Shown here: in pieces, positions 6,487-14,523 of the stretch
How the letters are laid out: each line of letters starts with the position of its first letter
Position numbering within the stretch: the first letter of the stretch is position 1
DNA from: Solobacterium sp.
GTDB lineage: Bacteria > Bacillota_I > Bacilli_A > Erysipelotrichales > Erysipelotrichaceae
Assembly: GCA_016280695.1 (NCBI GenBank)
Contig: JAEEHG010000172.1
Coordinates: forward strand, 1 to 21,426
DNA: 21,426 nucleotides
Direction of reading: 5' to 3'
Program-made: the position numbers and the translations under genes
Notes under the pieces: generated by a model
The model's database searches: none
Seen by the model: the letters and a program-made list of their open reading frames with translations, nothing else
What the model was told of the DNA's origin: nothing

Positions 6487-7316
6487 TCAAGCGCGTCTAT
6501 ATCGAAATACTCAATACATGCAACCTGAACTGCTCGTTCTGTGACAAGAACAGCCGGATACCGCGGCAGATGTCAGTTCAGGAGTTTTCGCATGTGCTGG
6601 ATGAAATCGAACCGCTGACCAGATATATCTATCTCCATGTTCAGGGAGAACCGCTCATGCACCCGCAGCTGGAGGAACTGCTGCTGGTCTGTGACCGGCG
6701 TGATTTTCATGTACAGCTGGTTACCAATGCAACTTTTCTGGATCGCTGGCCAAACCTCTGCCTGCACCCTTCACTGCGCAAGATTTCCTTTTCCCTGCAG
6801 AGTATCGAATATCAGCCGCAACCGGATCCGACAGAATATATGAATAGAATCCTCTCGTTCTGCCGGTCGGCATCCGAAGCCGGGCACCCTTATTGTGAGA
6901 TCCGCTTCTGGCGTGATGATCAGAGTGATCTGCCGAAAACCAGACAGTGTCTCGACATGATTTGTGCACAGTACGAAATGAAACCGACCGGCCGGCCTGA
7001 CAATTATGCCATCATGCCGAATATCTATGTGGATTTCGACAATGCTTTCTCATGGCCGGAACAGAGTAATGACAACAGTTTGAACGGTACATGCCTGGGC
7101 GGGATCAGCCAGCTCGCCGTGCTGGCCGACGGTACGGTTGTGCCCTGCTGCCTGGATGCCCACGGCTCCATTGTCCTCGGCAATCTGTTCCATCAGCCTT
7201 TATCAGAAATCCTGCAGTCAAAACGGTATCAGAATCTTGTCACCGGGTTCAGACAGCACAGGCTGAGCGAGGCCCTTTGCCGCAGATGCTCATTCCGCCG
7301 CAGGTTCGATCAGTAG
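6483..7316 (+). CDS. Radical SAM protein with SPASM-like C-terminal cluster
   Basis: The 277-residue protein carries CNLNCSFC (Cys13, Cys17, Cys20), the CxxxCxxC site for the SAM-binding 4Fe-4S cluster, and HVQGEPLMHP at 52-61, which contains a GEP motif. The C-terminal part has a GTC (Cys204), a VLADGTVVPCC strand (Cys222, Cys223), a GNLFHQPLSEIL segment and CRRC (Cys266, Cys269), resembling a short SPASM or twitch domain with one auxiliary cluster. Such enzymes often modify peptides, but the substrate is unknown. Translation is probably coupled to the ttcA-like gene by a 4-base overlap. Its 3' end overlaps the convergent YukD-like gene by 7 bases, with no terminator seen. Confidence 0.85.
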   Translation: MIKRVYIEILNTCNLNCSFCDKNSRIPRQMSVQEFSHVLDEIEPLTRYIYLHVQGEPLMHPQLEELLLVCDRRDFHVQLVTNATFLDRWPNLCLHPSLRKISFSLQSIEYQPQPDPTEYMNRILSFCRSASEAGHPYCEIRFWRDDQSDLPKTRQCLDMICAQYEMKPTGRPDNYAIMPNIYVDFDNAFSWPEQSNDNSLNGTCLGGISQLAVLADGTVVPCCLDAHGSIVLGNLFHQPLSEILQSKRYQNLVTGFRQHRLSEALCRRCSFRRRFDQ

Positions 7317-7564
7317 ACCAGAAAAGTCATACCGTCAACCACACGCAGTCTGTCCAGTCTGACATCAGGATCACAATACTGCAGCGACAGACGCTCAAAT
7401 ACTGCCGTGTCATCGGGGTCCCTTTCTGCCAGGATCCCGGTTTTTTTCTGCAGCAGTTCCAGAATCTGCCGGAATGTCATCGTGGCAGTCACGGTGTACT
7501 CATAGTAACGTCCTTCCGTAACCGGATAGAGAATGATGTGGATCTGTTCAGGTTTATTCAGCAA
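7310..7564 (-). CDS. YukD/EsaB-like small ubiquitin-fold candidate of the T7SS cassette
   Basis: This 84-residue protein would begin at TTG 7564, supported by the SD-like GGGTGATC inside the end of essC, six bases before the TTG. It shows a beta-grasp pattern: strand (QIHIILYP), strand (YYEYTVTATM), helix (TFRQILELLQKKTG) and a final strand after LRVVDGMTFLVY, recalling the DGDRL-type ending of YukD. In T7SSb loci YukD/EsaB is a small cytosolic protein needed for or modulating secretion. Size, fold pattern and overlap with essC support the call, but sequence identity is weak. It is the last gene of the cassette. Confidence 0.6.
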   Translation of the reverse strand: MLNKPEQIHIILYPVTEGRYYEYTVTATMTFRQILELLQKKTGILAERDPDDTAVFERLSLQYCDPDVRLDRLRVVDGMTFLVY

Positions 7565-10500
7565 GACGGATCACCCTGTTTCCATGCCGTTCGAACAGCA
7601 CCGCATCTTTTTCCCCGAGGAAAATGGATTTCCTGATTCTGAATTGGTACTGCTCATGAAAGCCGCTGCCGACGTACAGGACCGGGATAACCGCCGGCAG
7701 ATGGTCTTTATGCTGCCTGTACATATCCAGTGTCATGAAGCATACGCCTTTCCCGGTTCCCGCAACTACATCTTCCATATCTGCGAGGTTTCCTTCCTGC
7801 AGCATCCGTTCTGCCAGGAAAGCATATTCGTCATCATATGTAGAAAGAACGAGAAGATTACATTCCTTCGGAAACATGACCCATTCATACGTCATTTTGT
7901 CCTTCCCAAGCACAATTACATTTTCTTCATGCGCACAGACCGGAAGGATATCCGGCATATACGGGATGATATACTTTTCTGCCGGCTGTTCCTTTCGAAT
8001 CAGTTCAGTCAGGTCTGCTATTGTACAGGCATACCACATGCCTTCATAGAACTGTCCGTTCCATATCAGCATACGGCGCTCCTGTTTAACCGGTTTGCGG
8101 ACCGGTTTTTCAAAGATTGCCGTCAGTTCCTGCAGATTATCGTTTTTCAGGGCAATACGGACATCAGCAAGTGCCAGATCCCGGTAGGAAATGGAAGACG
8201 CCGCAGAGCCGATTAAAAAGATATGCAGATCATTGTTCCGGACACGTGAATAGAGTTCCTGTAAACCATTGCGGATCTCTTCATCATTACCTGCCATGCC
8301 TGTATCCGTAAGAATCAGGCACCGTTTCGGGCCATGCTCCTTGAGATGGATAATCATATTCATGATTTTTTCCTTTTCGCCTTCCCGCAGGATATCAATA
8401 ATGCGCACTGAGGCTTTCAGTTTATCCGGCAGGATATTCAGCATATCAACAATGTATATTTCCCCGTGTGCATATTCTTCCAGAAGTGTATACAGCAATG
8501 ACTGCAGGAACCTTTTCTTTTCATCACGATCGCGGCAGAAAACAGCTGTGACACCTGCATTCCGGCCTGCATAAAACGGCAGGTTCCGCCGCTTCCGGTA
8601 ATCATCCAGCACAGCCAATACCCCGGATGGATGTTCTTTATCAGTCACCGCACCGCAAACCGTGAACGGCAGGCAGAATGGTGACCTTGATACCGCGGCT
8701 TCCGGCTGGTTCATGATTTCCCGCATGACTGCCTGCAGCTGGGTCTGTGTTCCTGCTTCCCTCCCATACCAGACAGCAGTTACATTCAGTTGTTTGTCGA
8801 GCTGTTCGATATACTGCATTTCGATATCTTCGTCCGCGTGAACATAACCGCCCATACCGTGCTGCATTGTATTGTCGCAAAGCATATAAAACTCCCCTGT
8901 CCGGCGGATGGCGGCAGCGCAGCCATCCTGCAGCAGTTCCATCGAGTCCTGCCGTTCCTGTACTTTCAGACAAATCCGGAATCTGCAGTTGGCCCGGATC
9001 TGCTCATCGACAACCCCGGCCGGTTTCTGCGTGATCAGAATCAGATGGATGCCAAGACTTCTGCCAACTCTCGCAATGCTGATGAGCTCTTTCATGAAGT
9101 CCGGCTGCTGTGTTTTCAGTTCGGCAAATTCATCGACGATAATGATCAATTCGGCATGATACGGCAAGTTTTCCCGCTGTTTCCATGCCTTCCTGTAGCC
9201 GGCCAGATTCATTACAGGTTTTCCGGTTTTTCCTGCCAGGATCCGGAAATCCCTTTCCCTGGTTTCACATTCCTGCCGGAAAGCTGTCAGGAAACGGTCC
9301 ATGTCTTCCGGTTCAAGATTGGATATATCACCGATCAGATGAGGCAGTTTCCAATGTTCATTATGAAAAGCTGAAGCAGCACCACCGCCTTTGAAATCAA
9401 TAACTGCAAACTGTACTTCTTCCGGACTGTATGTTACAGCCAGAGACAGAATCAGCGTGATGATCAGCTCACTCTTGCCGCTTCCGGTCGTACCGGCAAT
9501 CAGTCCGTGCGGCCCCTGCCCGTTCTCATGAAGATCCAGCAGGATCTGATTACCGGCACTGTCCATGCCGATCGGAACCGCCAATTCCCTGCGTGGTATA
9601 TTCGTCTGCCAGTTTTCATGGATTTTCAGTCCTGCCGCATCAGAAACACCATAAAGTTCAAAAAAAGAGCAGTTTGAAAGAGACTCACGATTATTTGTGT
9701 TGATTCTGTCGGGCCCTCCGGTAAACAGGCTGTACAGATCTGTTTTCGGCAGCGGGTCAGGAAGAAAATCCTGAATGCATTCCTTAGTTATGATCCTGCA
9801 GCCGGTAAAATCAACGATGCTTTCCGCGTCATGGGAAACGCTGCCGTCTGTCATATGGATAATATGCACACGTTCTGAAGCAGAGAGCCTCAGCCGGCCG
9901 GTCAGGTCAAACAGCAGAAACTGTGTATCTTCGCTCTGTTCAATCAACGTCAGGAGCTGATGCAGTTCTTTCAGATCAGAAGCGGCAAGCCTCGTACGAT
10001 GCGGTTTCAGGACAATTTCGTGCGGTATGCGCATCAGCCAGCAATTTTCCCATAACATGCTTTCCGGCCCAAATATAACGATTTTCAGGTACTCTGGATG
10101 ATGATACGAACAGATCTGCAGCAGCAGATATGCCAACACATTCATAAACTGATTTTCATTGACCAGAACAGCTGTACTTTTCCCAGGCAAAAATCTGTAA
10201 AGCACCGGCTTTTGTTCTGCTTTGCAATAACGTAATTTCAAGATTTCGATTTCTGTACTGAGGGAATCTCCTGACTGCCAGTGAAACCTGCTTGTCAACT
10301 GAACAGGCGTAGTAACAGTCCCAACCCCCAGACGGATATACAGCCAATCACCATGGAGCGGTGTTTTCTGCCAGAGATTATCCCCGTTGTACCAGTTACG
10401 CAGCAGCACATCAGGCGGAAAAAAACTGCTGTTGACTGAAGCAAAATAATTCTGCTGAAAACAGATGATCCGTTCCTTTACCTTCTGAAGATAATGCAGA

Positions 10501-11393
10501 TAGGAAGCCTGCCGGTGACGGTCATAAGTTTTTTCACGATGTTTTTCATACAGCCTCTGCATCGGGGACCAGATCAGGGCACTGGCCAGCATGACCCCCG
10601 GAAGCATGATTCCCGGCAGCAGTTCCGTTACCCTTCTGCCATTCAGCATGCCGTTGTAAAACGACAGCATTCCCGCCGCCAGTGAAGCAGATGCCATGGT
10701 GATGGCCGGGCCCATTGAAAAGATCAGCGGATTTTTCTGCCGGTCGTTGTACGGCAGCGGATCAAGCAGTTCTTCCCGGTAAGTATTGTCCATGCTGATC
10801 TGCCGGTAATCCGGCCGCAGTTCCGCATGATCCTTTCCCGGCAGAGCCCGGGGCACGCCATGTTCCCATACGGGAAGTGAAACATAAACATTATCGGGCT
10901 GATTGATCATCAGGAACTCAGGATGATAATACAGAACCATGTTCTCTGTCATGACACGGTCACCGGCCTGCAGCGTATGCTCATAAACGGCTTTGCCGTT
11001 GACGGCACAGTGTCCGGCTGTGCATGCAACGGAAGGTTCAGCCAGATCGATAACCAGTTTTATATGCCCGGCTGCTGTATTCTGCATATAGATGTCATCT
11101 TCCACGTCAGTACCGATCCTGATAATATTCCCGGCAGAACTATACTTCCTGAAACAGGAATAACCGGATGAATATGCCGAGAGTGACATATAGATTCCAA
11201 TGCTTTCACAGCTAAACTCAGAGGAAGGCTTCAGATGTACAGGGGCTGTTTCCCTGCTGTTCGTAAACCGGGCCGTCACTTCATTCTCCCGGCAGAAAAA
11301 TACCGCTTCGCAGTTGCCTGCAGCCACGGTATTTCTGCCCTCATGCAGCGCTTTGGCTGTTACGGATCCGTCATGTTCAAAGTACAATATCAT
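7554..11393 (-). CDS. essC: EssC-type T7SS FtsK/SpoIIIE ATPase
   Basis: From ATG 11393 the product has 1279 residues (S. aureus EssC about 1479). Domain order: a degenerate FHA-like pair (residues 1-170), with an IRIGTDVEDDIY strand in the second; two membrane segments (about 222-247 and 257-276); a linker; then FtsK-type D1 with Walker A GTTGSGKSE (634-642), DFKGGG (666-671), Walker B IIIVDEFAEL (750-759) and the EssC block QPDFMKELISIARVGRSLG. D2 and D3 follow, but neither has a Walker A. EssC is the hexameric inner-membrane motor that recruits and exports WXG100 substrates. The ATG overlaps the lipoprotein stop (ATGA). A GTG 33 bases upstream is in frame but has no SD and lies inside the previous gene. 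Confidence 0.93.
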   Translation of the reverse strand: MILYFEHDGSVTAKALHEGRNTVAAGNCEAVFFCRENEVTARFTNSRETAPVHLKPSSEFSCESIGIYMSLSAYSSGYSCFRKYSSAGNIIRIGTDVEDDIYMQNTAAGHIKLVIDLAEPSVACTAGHCAVNGKAVYEHTLQAGDRVMTENMVLYYHPEFLMINQPDNVYVSLPVWEHGVPRALPGKDHAELRPDYRQISMDNTYREELLDPLPYNDRQKNPLIFSMGPAITMASASLAAGMLSFYNGMLNGRRVTELLPGIMLPGVMLASALIWSPMQRLYEKHREKTYDRHRQASYLHYLQKVKERIICFQQNYFASVNSSFFPPDVLLRNWYNGDNLWQKTPLHGDWLYIRLGVGTVTTPVQLTSRFHWQSGDSLSTEIEILKLRYCKAEQKPVLYRFLPGKSTAVLVNENQFMNVLAYLLLQICSYHHPEYLKIVIFGPESMLWENCWLMRIPHEIVLKPHRTRLAASDLKELHQLLTLIEQSEDTQFLLFDLTGRLRLSASERVHIIHMTDGSVSHDAESIVDFTGCRIITKECIQDFLPDPLPKTDLYSLFTGGPDRINTNNRESLSNCSFFELYGVSDAAGLKIHENWQTNIPRRELAVPIGMDSAGNQILLDLHENGQGPHGLIAGTTGSGKSELIITLILSLAVTYSPEEVQFAVIDFKGGGAASAFHNEHWKLPHLIGDISNLEPEDMDRFLTAFRQECETRERDFRILAGKTGKPVMNLAGYRKAWKQRENLPYHAELIIIVDEFAELKTQQPDFMKELISIARVGRSLGIHLILITQKPAGVVDEQIRANCRFRICLKVQERQDSMELLQDGCAAAIRRTGEFYMLCDNTMQHGMGGYVHADEDIEMQYIEQLDKQLNVTAVWYGREAGTQTQLQAVMREIMNQPEAAVSRSPFCLPFTVCGAVTDKEHPSGVLAVLDDYRKRRNLPFYAGRNAGVTAVFCRDRDEKKRFLQSLLYTLLEEYAHGEIYIVDMLNILPDKLKASVRIIDILREGEKEKIMNMIIHLKEHGPKRCLILTDTGMAGNDEEIRNGLQELYSRVRNNDLHIFLIGSAASSISYRDLALADVRIALKNDNLQELTAIFEKPVRKPVKQERRMLIWNGQFYEGMWYACTIADLTELIRKEQPAEKYIIPYMPDILPVCAHEENVIVLGKDKMTYEWVMFPKECNLLVLSTYDDEYAFLAERMLQEGNLADMEDVVAGTGKGVCFMTLDMYRQHKDHLPAVIPVLYVGSGFHEQYQFRIRKSIFLGEKDAVLFERHGNRVIRLAE

Positions 11394-13522
11394 TCTGCTT
11401 TTCTGTTTCTTACTGTTACACTGCACTGCATGCGGTAGACACCATCATCAGTAAAGATTCTGATAATTGTACTTCCTTCACTGATCCCGGTTACCCGGCC
11501 GCCGGCATCGACTGACGCAATGGCCGGATCCAGGGATTCATAGCGGATATCAGAAGCGTGATATCCTTCCGGCAGTGATTTCAGCGAGACGGTTTTTGTT
11601 TCACCAGGGGCCAGAATCAGGCTGTAACCGCCCAGGTCAAGCTGATCCGCATCGGGTTTCTGCCTGTCCTGTTTCCGGACACGACTGCCGCGGGTGCAGT
11701 GATCAACAAAGTGACCGTTTTCAATATGCGTGCTTTTGCCGGGGAACAGCTTACCGCTTTTTTCATCCAGCAAGTGCACTGATTTGCCGAAGCCAAGCCT
11801 GCCGGCCAGTGTTCCGCCGGAATTCAGTATGAGATTGCTGACCCAGTGGGCGTTCATATCCGTGCAGACCAGTACGTTCCCATTACCTTCGGCCATATCG
11901 CCGACATAATCTGCCGGAAGGTCCGTCTGCATGACGGTATGGTTTCCTTCACTGTCATACAGGTGCATCACTGTGGACAGATTTGCTTTTGCCCCGGCTT
12001 CGGCACTGACGTCCGCGAGTTTCAGCTTCTGCAGATTCAAGCCGAACAGAAGGTTTCCCGTTACACCGGTATCAGCCTGGATGGATGCTTCTGCCCTGCT
12101 GTCATGTTCATTGATTGTACGCATGGCCTGATTATGGATTTCCATACCGATTTTGTGATCCTGTGACAGGGCAAGTTCTGCCCGTCCAGTCACGTGCATT
12201 TTCAGCTGCAGAACAATATCCAGATACAGCATTGGGATATCGGGCAGCGGTATCTTCACTTCACACAGCGGAACTGTCATTACGGTTTTTTCATCCCGGA
12301 ACAGATTCCTGATCGTACCGGGGAAATCAGAAGCAGCAATCTGACTCAGGTCCCCGTATTTCTGCTGGGCATGACGGGAACGAAAACTGAGTGATTCCAG
12401 TGTCGTAAAATCCAGCCGCAGATATCCTTCTTCCACTTTTCCATGATGCATTTTCCAGCGGTATACCGGTTTCAGCCGGCAGAGCTCAAGCTCCGCGGCA
12501 AGCTGTTCATGATCCGTCATATTCCGGGAAATACCGGCCCTGATGCCGGCCGCAGTAACCGAATAACTCACGGTATAGCCGTTGACGGTCATACTGCGGG
12601 TCTGGGGCCTGGCCGACATCAGGTGAATATTGGCCGGTTCCACATAGGAACTCTCTGCCGGGATCTGGTTATGAAAAAGATCTGTTATTTCTGCCTGGCT
12701 AAAATCTACGGTGAATTCATTTTCAAGTTCCAGGTCTTCAATCAACTCTTCTGCCTCAGCCGGCTCCAGAAATGCTTTCCGGCCATCCTCCTCTTCGGTG
12801 ATGCCGTCAATCCTGTACAGGCTTTCTTCACCGTTCTCAGTTATGGCAACGTACTGTCCCGGTTTGAGCGGCTCTTCTTTACTGAACATGGCTGTCATGG
12901 TTTCCTTATCAAACGCCTTGGCTTCCGCTGCGGTTATTTCAGCATCTTCATTCCATTTGATCTCAGCTGTTTTTCCTTCCGCATGACATGTATCCATATA
13001 TGCGAGGACCTGTTCGAGCAGCTCTTCTGCTTCAATTACAGAGATAACCGCGTCCGGATGAAAACAGTTGTTTTTATCCGTCTCCATCAGCCCGCGGGCC
13101 GCCGCCGTGACAATTTCCCTGCGGAACGGATCTGAACCGATATCACGGATCGGCAGGCTTTCCTCCGAAGCTGACAGACCGGCAAGCCTTACCAGGGTAA
13201 ACGCAGTCCATCTCCGGTCAAGTTTCTGTTCCGGATCAAACGGATAATCCGCGGTCAGTATGCCCCAGTCAACAGCAGCCTGTACGGAAGTAAAGTACGG
13301 TGAATCACTGCCGACATTGAGGAAATACGGGACTTCGCTGCCGGCAGATTCAATACCTGCTGATTCAGTCATCATGGTGATCCAATCACCCAGCAGAAGC
13401 GTTTCTTCCGGCTCTTTCGAGCAGCCGGAAGAAACACTCAGCATAACAGCCAGACAGAGGATCAGCAGATCAGGCCTGAATGCCTGACGCATTCGACGTA
13501 ATGGTTGTTTCAAGGGTGTCAT
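11390..13522 (-). CDS. T7SS-locus lipoprotein with SLH-like and Big2-like domains
   Basis: The product has about 710 residues. A basic n-region and hydrophobic stretch end in SVSSGC, a plausible though non-ideal lipobox (Ser at -3) with the lipidated Cys near residue 34. Residues about 64-174 contain two SLH-like units (YFTSVQAAVDWGILTADYPF, then a proline/Arg-rich partner and FRREIVTAAARGLM). A long beta-rich middle of unknown family follows, and the last ~75 residues (LAPGETKTVSL... SLDPAIASVDAGGRVTGISEGSTII) form a Big2-type Ig-like domain. It should be anchored outside the cell membrane and may touch the wall. The start is uncertain: ATG 13522 has a weak GGTGG, and ATG 13492 is the alternative; both overlap the preceding WXG100 gene. 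It is coupled to essC downstream. I do not recognise the middle domain. Confidence 0.75.
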   Translation of the reverse strand: MTPLKQPLRRMRQAFRPDLLILCLAVMLSVSSGCSKEPEETLLLGDWITMMTESAGIESAGSEVPYFLNVGSDSPYFTSVQAAVDWGILTADYPFDPEQKLDRRWTAFTLVRLAGLSASEESLPIRDIGSDPFRREIVTAAARGLMETDKNNCFHPDAVISVIEAEELLEQVLAYMDTCHAEGKTAEIKWNEDAEITAAEAKAFDKETMTAMFSKEEPLKPGQYVAITENGEESLYRIDGITEEEDGRKAFLEPAEAEELIEDLELENEFTVDFSQAEITDLFHNQIPAESSYVEPANIHLMSARPQTRSMTVNGYTVSYSVTAAGIRAGISRNMTDHEQLAAELELCRLKPVYRWKMHHGKVEEGYLRLDFTTLESLSFRSRHAQQKYGDLSQIAASDFPGTIRNLFRDEKTVMTVPLCEVKIPLPDIPMLYLDIVLQLKMHVTGRAELALSQDHKIGMEIHNQAMRTINEHDSRAEASIQADTGVTGNLLFGLNLQKLKLADVSAEAGAKANLSTVMHLYDSEGNHTVMQTDLPADYVGDMAEGNGNVLVCTDMNAHWVSNLILNSGGTLAGRLGFGKSVHLLDEKSGKLFPGKSTHIENGHFVDHCTRGSRVRKQDRQKPDADQLDLGGYSLILAPGETKTVSLKSLPEGYHASDIRYESLDPAIASVDAGGRVTGISEGSTIIRIFTDDGVYRMQCSVTVRNRKAE

Positions 13523-13769
13523 AGCCTGCCACCGTCCGATCCAGAAACCGGGCATAGGATTCAATGGTTTCCTTTTCAATTTCGAACCGGGCAGCGAATT
13601 GATTGAATCGGGCCCGGATTGTTTCCCCGCCTTCAGAAATCCAGGAGATATTCGTATCATTCATCTCCTTTTTCATCCTGGTAAGCAGTTCATACATGGT
13701 CTGGTTTGCTGCCCTGATCCGTGACGCGCATTCACTGACCTCGGCCAGAGATATTTTCAGATTGTTCAT
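13470..13769 (-). CDS. WXG100-family protein (divergent, W-I-S turn)
   Basis: This is a 99-residue, all-helical protein without a signal peptide. Two long helices flank a turn with Trp43 (ISWISEGGET), the position of the WXG motif, but Ser replaces the glycine directly and a GlyGly follows two residues later. Near the C terminus GYDTLE fits the YxxxD/E export signature. WXG100 proteins are substrates and partners of EssC and usually work as dimers. It lies 17 bases after the first WXG100 gene, so a heterodimer is plausible. An AAAGGGG SD precedes the ATG by 10 bases. Its end overlaps the start of the lipoprotein gene. Confidence 0.85.
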   Translation of the reverse strand: MNNLKISLAEVSECASRIRAANQTMYELLTRMKKEMNDTNISWISEGGETIRARFNQFAARFEIEKETIESYARFLDRTVAGYDTLETTITSNASGIQA

Positions 13770-13786
13770 GGTTCATTATCCCCTTT

Positions 13787-14083
13787 CTATGCCAGTGTGG
13801 CCGCCTGGGCGGCCAGATCATCCTGCATCTCACGGTAGGCGCGGGCAGAGTGACGCAGAAATTCACTGTATTGACTGCACAGCAGCGACATTTCCCTGAA
13901 ATCAGCTTCAAAACGATAGATCTGGTTGCTGAAAGCAGTATTGTCTTTTCCCTGCCATCCAGCTTTCATTGTGTCTACAGCATCGAACAGCTGCCGGCAG
14001 GTATGCTGGTAATCCTGATTGGTTTCGTCCATCCTGGCGGCGCAGGCTTCCAGCATTTCCGGTTCTACGGTAATCGTTCTCAT
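13787..14083 (-). CDS. WXG100-family protein (ESAT-6/EsxA-like)
   Basis: This 98-residue helical protein has the classic turn AGWQGKDNTAF with Trp43-Gln-Gly45, between two amphipathic helices, and no signal peptide. It is the first gene of the T7SS cassette and the probable core secreted EsxA-like substrate, likely pairing with the next gene's product. The C terminus (AYREMQDDL) holds only an imperfect YxxxD/E. The ATG is preceded by a GAGGGG SD. No convincing promoter was found in the 57 bases between it and the rbfA terminator. Confidence 0.92.
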   Translation of the reverse strand: MRTITVEPEMLEACAARMDETNQDYQHTCRQLFDAVDTMKAGWQGKDNTAFSNQIYRFEADFREMSLLCSQYSEFLRHSARAYREMQDDLAAQAATLA

Positions 14084-14140
14084 GTTTTTTCCCCTCGCTT
14101 TCTAATGGCTTTATTCGCGGGTTTTTCCGTATTTACCGGC

Positions 14141-14175
14141 TAAAAAGAAAAAACCATGTTTTTCAACATGGTTTT
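14141..14175 (-). terminator. Intrinsic terminator of the nusA-infB-rbfA operon
   Basis: On the minus strand an 11-bp perfect stem (AAAACCATGTT/AACATGGTTTT) with a GAAA loop is followed by TTTCTTTTT. Its 5' arm overlaps the rbfA stop codon. It separates the housekeeping operon from the T7SS cassette. On the plus strand the U tract is short, so it is mainly unidirectional. Confidence 0.9.
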
Positions 14176-14521
14176 ATTCAGATTCGTGAATCTTCTGCAG
14201 GATCTCGTCGATATGCCGGCCGTTTTCCATGGCTTTATCCTGGACAAACGTGAGTTCCGGGGTCCGCCGGATGTCGAGCCGCTGGCTCAGCTGGGTGCGG
14301 ATATACCCTCTGGCCCTGTTCAGTGCCCTCAGTCCGGCATCATTGCGCGGCTGTTTGCCGAGGAACGTGCAGTAAACCGTAGCATAGCTGTGGTCATTGG
14401 AAACTTCCACATCCGTAATGGTCACAAAGCCGACATCAGGATCTTTCAGATCAAACTGAATGATATCAGAAATATCCTTGCGGATGATTCCTTCCAGACG
14501 CTTCTGCTTGATGCTGCTCAT
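14174..14521 (-). CDS. rbfA: Ribosome-binding factor A
   Basis: The 115-residue protein has the RbfA pattern: KQKRLEGIIRKDISDIIQFDLKDPDVGFVTITDVEVSNDHSYATVYCTF, a KH-like fold core, then RGYIRTQLSQRLDIRRTPELTFVQD and a final helix (IDEILQKI). RbfA assists late 16S rRNA maturation in the 30S subunit. The start lies two bases after the infB stop, with GAGG seven bases before the ATG. It is the last gene before the operon terminator; in most Firmicutes truB would follow here. Confidence 0.97.
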   Translation of the reverse strand: MSSIKQKRLEGIIRKDISDIIQFDLKDPDVGFVTITDVEVSNDHSYATVYCTFLGKQPRNDAGLRALNRARGYIRTQLSQRLDIRRTPELTFVQDKAMENGRHIDEILQKIHESE

Positions 14522-14523
14522 GC

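Noticed and set aside
11394..11426. GTG at 11426 as the essC start
   Set aside because: It adds 11 residues with no SD and lies within the lipoprotein's coding end, while ATG 11393 overlaps the upstream stop as ATGA.
14084..14140. Promoter for the T7SS cassette
   Set aside because: TAAATA, TAAAGC and TAGAAA were considered as -10 boxes, but none has an acceptable -35 or TGn extension.
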